A stretch of 64,000 nucleotides of DNA from assembly GCF_017591435.1 (NCBI RefSeq), contig NC_059259.1, positions 2,693,695 through 2,757,694 of the forward strand, in the 5' to 3' direction. A program made the translations under genes and the position numbers. Source of the DNA: Portunus trituberculatus (taxonomy: Eukaryota > Arthropoda > Malacostraca > Decapoda > Portunidae). Under the pieces are notes generated by a model. The model saw only the letters and a list, made by a program, of their open reading frames with translations, had not been told where the DNA came from and searched no databases. Of this stretch, positions 55,717 to 64,000 are shown piece after piece (positions within the stretch are counted from its first letter, which is position 1; the number at the start of each line of letters is the position of its first letter).

Positions 55717-56964
55717 AGTATTACTTCCATCAAAACTGCTCTGCTGGTGATCTTCTGGCTTTGCTTACTGATTCTTGGTCATCCTCTTGTGGAGATTTCA
55801 GTGAGAGTTTTACTGTCACATTAGACATATCAAAAGCTTTTCATACAGTATGGCACAAAATCTTGATTTCAAAACTGCCCTCCTACAGTTTCTATCCTTC
55901 TCTCAGCAACTTTATCTGAAGTTTCATTTCCGACCGATCTATTGCTGCTGTGGTAGACAGCCACTATTCTTCTCCTAAATCTATTAAAAGTGGTATTTCT
56001 CAGGGTTCAGTCCTGCTCTTTCTGTAATTCATTAATGATCTTAACCAAACTTCTTGCCCTATCCACTCCTACGCTGATAATACCGCCCTACATTTTTCTA
56101 TGACCTTTCAGAGACGACCAACCCTTCTGGAAGTCAACAAATCAGACAGGGATGCCACAGAATGCCTGACATTTGATCTTTCCAAGATTTATGATTGTAC
56201 CAGAGAAAATTTAGTAGTGTTCAATGCCTCAAAAACTCAATTCCTCCATCTATCAACTTCCAGACAACTATTCCCCCTTCTTTAATGACATTTAGCTGTC
56301 CCCATTTTCTACACTCAATATCCTCGGTCTGTCCTTTACACATAATCCAAACTGGAAACTTCACATCTCATCTGTTGCTAAAACAGCTTCTAAGAAATTA
56401 AGTGTTTTTCTCACCCCTCCAACTGCAAACTCTGTACAAGAGCCATTGTATGGGGGGGTTGTATATTTGGGGGTTGTATGTTTGGGGGGTTGTTCCACTC
56501 ACAAAGTTTTATTAGACAGTTCAAATCAAAAGCTTTTCATCTTAAAATTCCCATCCTCTGAGTCACTGTCTTCAGCCCCTTTCTCACCACCAAAAAATTG
56601 TATCTCTTGCGATCTTTTATCACTTTTTTTCATGCTAACTGCTCTTCTGATCTTGCTAACTGCATGCATCCCCTCTTCCTATGGCCCTGCTACACAAAGC
56701 TAGTACCCTTGATCATCCATACCTTTTTCTGATAAACTCTGGAAGTCCCTGCCTCCTTCTGTATTTACATCTTCCTACGACTTGGTTTCTTTTAAGAGGG
56801 GGGTTTCAAGACATTGGTCCCAGACTTTTGGCTAACTCTGTTAATCTTAAGGGGAACTGGCAACCAAGTGGGCCTTCTTTGAATTTTTTTTGTTCTTGGC
56901 TAGCTTCCCCTCTTACATAAGAAAAAATAAATAAATAATAAATAAATAAATAAATAAATAAGAT

Positions 56965-59110
56965 CATGCTTGGCTAATTTAAAACATGATGTTGTAGGAC
57001 AAGTTCAGTTACAGTTACAGGGATTCACAGGAAGTCATGAAATAATGAAAGGAAAAAGTATGAAGTTGTAGTGCTGAACTTTAAGCATAAGGTAAGAATG
57101 ACCTTGAATACAGTAGTAGTAGATCAGTTGGCCAATTATAAAAGTCCTGACAGTCTGACAAAGTACATGATTGGTTAATGAACAAAGATTATACTAGCCG
57201 ACCCCAAAGTAGAAAGTAAATGGAAAATAAGCTTGCTGATAGGTGCTGATCATTATTATGACATAGTACATGCAGGGTATGTATGGGAAAAGGGAAAAGT
57301 ATTAATACCATCATATGGTTGTGCCTTAAGTGGTCACTTTTATGCACCTGGTGATGGAGCTATTGTGGAGGTAGTAACTATTCTTAAAGTAGCAACACAC
57401 CCAGTAGAGATGCAACTCAGTAAATAAGTGGTGAAGAGTCATGCAGAGACTAAAAAATTTAAATGCTCTCTGGGAGTTACATCATGTAGGCATAGTTCTT
57501 CAAGAAATAAGTAATAAATTCAAAGTCTGATGTCACTTTGAGGAAACAATAAAATATTCCTCAGAAGAAAACAGGTATAATGTAAATTTGCCTTGGAACG
57601 ACAAAAAAAAAAATGTTGCCTACTAATTTTAAGTTAGCTTTAGGGCATGTAAGAAGGTTGCAAAGGAAATTTGTAAAAGATTCCATATATTGTTTTTAGT
57701 ATTCAAAAGATCATTCAGGATCAAGAACAGAAAGGATTCCAAGAGAAAGGTTGAGTCAAAAGAAGTATGAAATAGCCCCTGCCATTATTGACCTCATAAA
57801 GGGGTTAAGGAGAGTATGACAAGTGTATAATTGCTCTGCAAAGGTCAATGAACGAGAGCTTAGCTTACATGATTGTCTATTCACATAACCTACTTTAGTA
57901 ACAGACATGACTGAAATCTTGTTAAGATTCCAGTTGCATACATATTGCTTGATTAGTGATATTGAAAAGGTTTATTTAATGGTAAAGTTAAATCAAGAAG
58001 ATCAGGATAGTAGAGTATAAGATTCTTGTGGCCTAAGGATCCCTTAGGACTTTGATTCTAACAATGACTTTTCAATTCATAGATTCAAAGTAGTTTTGTT
58101 TGGAGTCACTTGTTCTCAATTTCTACTAAATGCAACCATCAAGACACATCTGAAGTGTTAAAGATCAACAACTACACATATAAAAATTGCAGAGCAGTTT
58201 GTATGCTGCAAAATGACTGGTGGCAAGGAACAAGAAATAAGAGATTATTGTGATTTGCCTATTAAAACTTTCTCTAAAGCTCAGCTGTACCTAAGAGATT
58301 GGGTTTCTAACTGAGAATCAATACAAAATTAACTTAGAGCAAAGGTTATAGCCGCAGTAAACCAAACGAGAGTAAAAATGCTAGGAATTTACTGGGATAT
58401 CGCTCAAGACCAGTTATCATTGCAAAGTAAAGATAGAAGTAATGCAGTGATGGTCAAAAAGAAGGCATTGAGTGTAACAGCAAGTGTCCTCGATCCTCTA
58501 GGTATAGTTTTACCCATAACGATCAGAGCAAGATTATTCATAAAGCAGGTATGGAAAACTTACTGTGGCTTGGATGACTAGATTCCTGAGAATATGGAAA
58601 AGGAATGGCTAAACATGTACAAAGATGTACAAAACTGTATGCAAGTAAAAATTCCTAGACAAGTATGTACTGGACCAGAAGCACATTTACTTATTTGTAG
58701 TGATGCCAGCACTATGACATATAGTGTTGCTGCCTATTTTTGCTGTAATAACACTAGTAATTTAATAATGGTGAGAGCTAAGGTAACCCCGATTAAAACA
58801 TTAACTGTATCTAAGTTAGAGTTGACAGCTGTGGTATTGGCAGCCAGGTTAGCTAAATTCATCTTAGGAGCTTATAAAGATGAGCTGACAATAGTAGAAA
58901 TACATCTATGGTGTGATAGTCAGATTGCTATAGTTTGGCTTTTCCAGCAGCAGAGTTACCTTCTTGTGTAGAATAGACTAGATGAAGTGAAAGGGCTAGT
59001 ACCTGAGCCCCATCTACACTATGTTCTTACAACAAATAATCCTAGAGACCTGCTCACTAGAGGTATCATTGCGAATGATCTGAAAAAGGCCTCCTTGTAG
59101 TGGAGCAGGT
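56965..59110 (+). pseudogene. BEL/Pao retrotransposon relic
   Basis: The protease-like DUF1758 region reads SLLIGADHYYDIVHAGYVWE, then PSYGCALSGHF near 57230-57350. A degenerate RT has FKVVLFGVTCSQFLLNATIK near 58085. The RT/RNase H link is in 58378-58971: MLGIYWDIAQDQLSLQSKDR, VTASVLDPLGIVLPITIRAR, LICSDASTMTYSVAAYFCCN, KTLTVSKLELTAVVLAARLA. Then NPRDLLTRGI near 59040. These are BEL/Pao-specific blocks. Many stops; LTRs and integrase were not found. The left edge touches the LINE II tail, suggesting that LINE II inserted into or next to it. Confidence 0.85.
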
Positions 59111-59370
59111 CACGTTGGTTGCCCAACAGAGAATCTTGGCCAGAATCACCTAAAAAAATTTAGAGAAAGTAATAAATCAATAGGTGGTTGTGTCAGCAGG
59201 TATAATACCAACTGTTCCAGAAAGTAAACATCTTTGCTGCTGGAAAGCCAAGCTATAGCAATCTGACTATCACATCATAGATGTGTTTCTACTGCTTTTG
59301 ATGCTGTCTGCTGCTTCCTAGTGGTGGATATTAAAGTGGGAGCTCCAGTAGTTTTGCTTGTGTTTTTCCC
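59111..59370. other. Spacer, nothing recognised
   Basis: May include the last part of BEL/Pao and the leader of LINE I copy 3. No boundary is visible. Confidence 0.4.
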
Positions 59371-59461
59371 ATCTCCAAACAAAGGCTATGGAAGCACATA
59401 AACTAAAAAGATAAGCGAAGAGGAGAGAGCCATTGCAGCAAATCCGCAATTATTATGTATA

Positions 59462-60367
59462 ATGTCAAGAGGAACCATTTCCAAGGCTGTTGACAGGACA
59501 TTTTCAGGATTCAATGATGAGGATAGAGGAGTAAGTGAAACCATGATGAGAAGGATTACTGAACTGGAAAGTGCAATGAAAGAGATGCAGACTCGAATGG
59601 AAAAGTTAGAAAAAAACGGTGAAAATGTTAACAACATAGAAAGAAGTAGGGAAGAATGTGTATGATGATCTTCATGCTAAAATTACCATTTATGAGAAAA
59701 AATCAACAGAGTATGAAGGAAAAGTGAGTTAAATGTGAAACAGGAAGTATGGAAGAAAGAGGAAGAAAATAAAAATAGAGACTTCAGGAAAATTGTGTAA
59801 GAATAAATGCAGGTTAACGACGCAAAGTTGACACAATAGTTCAAATGATAAAGCAGAAAGAAAACTTGGTACTGTTCAGATAGTCTTGATATTCAGTCTA
59901 AGAGCATACCACAGAAAGAATGAGATACTTGGTACAGAGACACTGTTGACACGAAAAAGATAGTCTTGATATTCAGTCTAAAGGAAGAGAGCATACCACA
60001 GTGGTGGGAAAGAGAAAAGAATGAGATAGCAAGTGTAGAGAAATTAATAGAGTCCATACAGGAAGATAAAGAAATAACACCAGATAAAGATGAAATTCGA
60101 CAACTGGGAAGATACAAGGAAGGGGAACACAGACCAACGAAAATAAGGTACAGATCACAGATGGCAGCCAAAGATCTACTGGGTAAAGCATCTAAATTAG
60201 CAAGGATAGAAGAATTTAAACAGATATGGATAAAAAGAGACCAGACTAGAGAGGAAAAAACCACCATCAATAAAGTGGGGAATGATGCAAATGGAAAAAA
60301 ATTACCAAAGATCAGAAGTGGAGAAAAAAACTCTTTATTAGTCATAGACATGAGGCTGAAAAAATAG
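59462..60367 (+). pseudogene. LINE I ORF1, copy 3
   Basis: First part (59462-59665): MSRGTISKAVDRTFSGFNDE, then a heptad-like coiled coil ETMMRRITELESAMKEMQTR. After shifts, the frame 59966-60367 has DEIRQLGRYKEGEHRPTKIR and SKLARIEEFKQIWIKRDQTR, the RRM-like RNA-binding part with the R-x-G-x-Y-K core. It supports reading the broken ORF1 of copy 2 the same way. About 300 residues in all if joined. Confidence 0.7.
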
Positions 60368-60419
60368 TACAAGAGAGAGAAAAAGCGGAGGGAGAAGATT
60401 AAAAGTACCTGTCAACAGG

Positions 60420-63075
60420 ATTATAAATTAAGGATTATTTGAAAGAAGAGAAACTAGACGTCATGGGATTAGTCAAAACTAAATTAGCTGGTGATGTGGA
60501 CCATTTGAATATTGGGGATGGGAACTACAATGTTTGGTTTTAGATATAGAACAAGAAAGCAAGGGGGAGGTATAATGCTGTTAGTCAGAAAAGACTTACT
60601 GGTAGATTCTAGGGAAGGGAAGGCAGAGATATTGAAAATTAGGCTAAAAAAGAAACATGGGAAAGCACTTGAACATTATTGTGACCTATGTACCTCCTAC
60701 ACAAATTCATGGATGGAGGAAGAACACAGAGAAATGTTGGAAGATACAAGGATTTGCTTATCAAAGCTGTTGGAGGAGAACAGTGAAATACTAATGATAG
60801 AGGACTTCAACTGTAAAGAGGTTTCATGAGAGGACTGGACCACCAAAGGTAGCATAACATTATGTGAAAGCAGATTGCTAGAGCTGGCCATAGATAATAC
60901 CAGATTTAGAGAGAATGATGCATCATCCACACTTGACCTCGTTTTCATCAAGGATCATGTCAATATTGAGGAAGTAAAATATAAAAGCCCATTAGGTAAA
61001 AGTGACCACGTGCTGGTTGAACTTCAAAAGACAGAAAAGTGCCTGAGCACAAAAAAAGAAACCTACAATAACAAATGGTTAGACTACAGTAGAACAAATT
61101 TCAAACAACTAACAAAATACTTTGAAGATATCGACTAGAATACAACACTTCAAGCAAGATACATAGAAGAAAAGTGGAACACCTTCCTGGAGATCTACAA
61201 TAGAGAGTTTGAGAGATGGGCACCTAAGAATTCAATAGGGAACTTATTTAAGAAGAACTGGTACATTAGAAAATGTGCCGAAGCCAGGCAGGAAAAAGAG
61301 AAGGCTTGGAAAAATTGGAGGAAAAATATGAGGCACAACCTGTGGGCAAACTACATAAGAAAAAGGAATGAATATGTTAAAATATGCAGAGCTGAATAAA
61401 ATAACTATGAGAGAAATATTGTGGTCAAATGTAAATACCAATTTAAGTTATTTTACAAATACGTATATAAATGGAAAATTAAAGAATAAAGAAGACATCA
61501 GCACAATAAAAGTTGGTGAGGACATGATTACTGACACTAAAGAGATGGCCGAGGTGTTCAACAGAAGCTTTCAGTCAGTCCTCACTAAGAGGATGACTTT
61601 AAGAGAGAGACACTCAGGACTGATAGTGAAAATTACTTGAAAGAAATTGTTGTAACAGTTGAAGAAGAAAAGGATATGTTGGAGCAATGGGTCCTGATGG
61701 CATATCAAACTGGATTCTCAAAGAATGTAGTTGACAACTAGTTCAAGTATTACATAATTTAACTAATACCACCCTGCTAGAAGGAATTCCTTGAGTCCCC
61801 AAGGATTAGAAACATGCTGATATTACTCCAATTTACAAGGCTGGAAACAAACTTAATTACAGACTGATATTCCTAACAAGTGTAATAGCAAAAATTTGTA
61901 AAAGGATCATCTAAAACAACAAGGCTATAATAGAGAGACAATTAAGCTTCAGAGAGGGGTGGTCATCTGTAACCAACCTGATAAGCTTATACTCAAGAGT
62001 AACTGACATAATTCAAGAGAGAGGTGGATGGGCAGATTGCATTTGTCTAGGCCTCAAGAAAGCATTTTATAAGGTACCACACAAAAGACTAATATGGAAA
62101 TTTGAAAATATAGGATCTACATTAAAATGGATGACTGACTTCTTGACAGGTAGAGAAATGAGGGCAGTTGTCAGAGGCAGTAAATCATAGTGGAGAGCTG
62201 TAAAAAGTAAGAGTCCCACAGGGATCAGTATTGGTGCCAGTAATGTTCTCAATAAATGTACATGACATGGCAGAGGGGGTAACGAGTTATGAGTCTATTT
62301 GCTGATGATGTTAAAATCATGAGGAAAATAACACACGAAGAGGACTGTAATGCTATGAACCAGGACTTAACCAAAATACATGAATGGTTATCAAGGTGGA
62401 ACATGGAGTTTAATGCCAAAAAAAATGCAGTGGGATGGCATTCAATACAAGTACAAGAAGAACAAAAAGAAATTACTATTTGGGTACAGAGAACCTTAAC
62501 ATAAGAACAGAGAAAAAAAACACATAAACTAGATCACTGGAGAAACATATAATCTAGTGAGAAACATCAAGATGGCCTTCAGCTACAGAGACAAAGAGAT
62601 GATAAAAAAAAATGATAATGTCTATGATAAGCCCAAGACTTGAATATGCATCATTAGTGTGGTCACCAAGTCTAAAGAAAGATATTAGAAAACTGGAAAG
62701 GTTTCAGAGCTGCTACAAAAATTCCTAAAATTCTAAAAGGATATAGTTTTGAAGAGATTGAAAAATTGAACCTGACGACACTAGAAAAAAAGGAGGGAAA
62801 GAGGTGATCTGATAGCACTATATAGAATGCTACAAGGCTTGGAAAAGGTGGACAGGGATGACCTTGCAGTACCTGAAAATAGTGGCACTAGAGGACATAA
62901 AAAGAAACTGAAAAGGAGTGTATGCAGAAGAGACATCAGGAAGCAAAGCTTTCCTTATAGAAGTATAGCAGCATGGAATGAGCTTACTGATAAGACTATG
63001 TGTGCCAAGACAGTCCACAAATTTAAGGAAAACTTAGATAAAAGTAGATATGGAGACGGGACAGCAGGAGCCTAG
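60420..63075 (+). pseudogene. LINE I ORF2, copy 3
   Basis: Endonuclease pieces: GGGIMLLVRKDLL (60560), ILMIEDFNCKEVS (60787), STLDLVFIKDHV and SPLGKSDHVLVELQ (60930-61025). RT pieces: AFYKVPHKRLIWK-like sequence near 62060, SPTGISIGAS-type sequence near 62215, SLFADDVKIM with an intact Asp pair near 62290, RLEYASLVWSPSLKKDIRKL near 62635. The C-terminal part 62827-63075 reads RDIRKQSFPYRSIAAWNELT, then HKFKENLDKSRYGDG. Stops and shifts throughout. Confidence 0.83.
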
Positions 63076-63135
63076 TGTGGCTGTATCTTACAATTAGGTA
63101 AACACGACTAGATAAATGCAGACACAACCAGACAA

Positions 63136-63257
<122 letters not shown>

Positions 63258-63354
63258 TTCAGGGACTGGTTGAGGTCAATCTATATAACCTATGATCTCC
63301 CTCACTGATCCTGTTCTCTTCCCTTTAGCTGGTCCAGGAGACACACATGCACAA

Positions 63355-63373
63355 AAGCACGCATGCATGCATG

Positions 63374-63411
<38 letters not shown>
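63355..63411. repeat. (GCAT)n then (CA)n
   Basis: Four GCAT-type units lead into CA repeats. Confidence 0.95.
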
Positions 63412-63412
<1 letters not shown>

Positions 63413-63524
63413 CCACGGCCAGCTTGTTGGCCTCCCCCCCCTCCCCCTTTGTATAAGTTATTAATAGGTTAATTAGTGCTCGCCCTAGTGTTATAATACA
63501 AACAATTTTGGATATTATAAGTGA

Positions 63525-64000
63525 GTGCATGTCTGGACAAACAGTGAAATGAGTGCTGCAGTGCTAAGCTACGGACGCGATGCCCTTATGCGCCGTAGAC
63601 GTGAGGCTGGGTACCCTCCATCAGAGGTCATTCAACGCCTCAAAAACTTACAGTTATTTCGGAATCGTGGATCCAAGGGAGGAAGGAGTGTGGTGCGTCC
63701 CATTAAAGTGATCACATCTACCGTAAGGAAGGGCGGAAGGTTGAGGAGAGGAATACAAACACTTGAAGTTCCGCGTGTGGTATAGTCTTCCCTCTCTCCT
63801 CCTTTCCAACGTGACATCACTGGCGAACAAGATGGATGAGTTGATAGTGTCAGTGAGATCTAACTGTGCAGACATTGTGGCGATCACGGAGGCGTGGCAG
63901 ATAACTCCTGAGGTGTGTATGATTCAAGATTTCCAGCTGTTCCACCAGCTCAGGAATCAACGCAGGGGGGGAGGAGTGGCCCTGTTTTGCCGCTCTGACC
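63525..64000 (+). pseudogene. LINE family V (L2-like), start of ORF2 with endonuclease, cut by window end
   Basis: A first frame (63525-63785) is Arg-rich: YGRDALMRRRREAGYPPSEV, then RLKNLQLFRNRGSKGGRSVV, like the Arg-rich lead-in before the endonuclease in L2-type LINEs. In another frame from about 63795: SNVTSLANKMDELIVSVRSN, CADIVAITEAWQITPEVCMI and RRGGGVALFCRSD, the N-terminal endonuclease blocks (N-SL-NK-DEL, ITEAW, GGGVALF). The shift or stop between them is at 63785. A different family from LINE I-IV. Confidence 0.82.

Larger units (their letters stand above)
53400..56860 (+). pseudogene. LINE II ORF2 (sense copy), heavily broken
   Basis: Recognisable pieces: GDFNVHH-like sequence near 53840, LAFNFAIIHDLEQLVQHPTH (53905-53965), the linker near 55120-55170, SIQPVPKKG-type sequence near 55345, LDISKAFHTVWHKILISKLP (55825-55880) and YADNTALHFS near 56070, in which the second catalytic Asp is Asn. 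The C-terminal domain is at 56430-56830. Stops and shifts are everywhere; no long frame survives. Confidence 0.82.
53380..56961 (+). mobile_element. LINE family II, sense copy, near full length, with two inserts
   Basis: Endonuclease starts at about 53400 (the frame reads CLETSFNFFFINLCNICGL) and the element ends in (AAAT)n at 56921-56961. It contains a hAT MITE (54306-54979) and a foldback (55511-55716). Parallel to the antisense copy throughout but more degenerate. Confidence 0.87.
59371..63122 (+). mobile_element. LINE family I, copy 3 (older, near full length)
   Basis: Same order as copy 2, clearly diverged. The tail reads ACAATTAGGTAAACACGACT and then AGATAAATGCAGACACAACC, a degenerate form of the 14-bp tail repeat, then (GA)n. 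Confidence 0.87.

Overview
The window is eukaryotic nuclear DNA, most likely from an arthropod and probably a crustacean. The reasons are one exon that reads as an HR96/NR1J-type nuclear receptor, very long (TA)n, (GA)n and (CA)n tracts, and a crowd of LINE, LTR, Tigger/pogo, Harbinger, MULE, hAT, BEL/Pao and Penelope-like elements. There is no sign of prokaryotic operons. The species assignment is inference. Only two small stretches look like host coding sequence: the receptor exon at 50405-50797 on the minus strand, and a possible 62-bp exon at 2764-2825 on the minus strand. Nearly everything else is mobile DNA or its debris.

Layout. 1-7.2 kb: two nearly identical copies of LINE family I (CR1/L2-like, tail repeat TACAACTAGGTGAA), each running into a microsatellite. 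7.9-8.8 kb: Tc1-like relic. 9.07-22.0 kb: a chain of elements separated only by (TA)n: Tigger-1 with transposase remains, Tigger-2 (internally deleted), Tigger-3 (carrying a Harbinger MITE and a FLYWCH-MULE), a young Ty3/Gypsy-like element (Gypsy-1, LTRs differing at 7 of 461 sites by my count) with a recognisable -1 frameshift signal, then a mariner foldback. 22.7-33.6 kb: a four-level nest in which an antisense LINE II contains an antisense LINE III, which contains a Gmr1-like LTR element (SCAN-like gag, integrase before reverse transcriptase), whose gag contains another LINE III. A tRNA-derived SINE sits in the outer LINE II.

34.0-38.4 kb: antisense LINE I 3' fragment split by a Harbinger element, then LINE IV flanked by (GA)n. 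38.4-39.0 kb: two SINEs of different families. 39.5-43.8 kb: Penelope-like C-terminus joined to a truncated third Gypsy (minus strand). 43.9-48.5 kb: a sense LINE II split by an antisense LINE II and by a pogo-type MITE. 50.4-52.6 kb: receptor exon and a large inverted repeat. 53.4-57.0 kb: sense LINE II carrying a hAT MITE and a palindromic foldback. 57.0-59.1 kb: BEL/Pao relic. 59.4-63.1 kb: third LINE I. 63.5-64.0 kb: 5' part of an L2-like LINE running off the end.

How the parts relate. The elements are records of successive insertions; several boundaries can be read to the base from target-site duplications and from reading frames that resume across the insert. The SINE shares its 3' tail with LINE IV, suggesting LINE IV-type machinery moves it. 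Most ORFs are broken. The best preserved coding capacity is Gypsy-1 pol (one internal stop seen) and the LINE IV reverse transcriptase.
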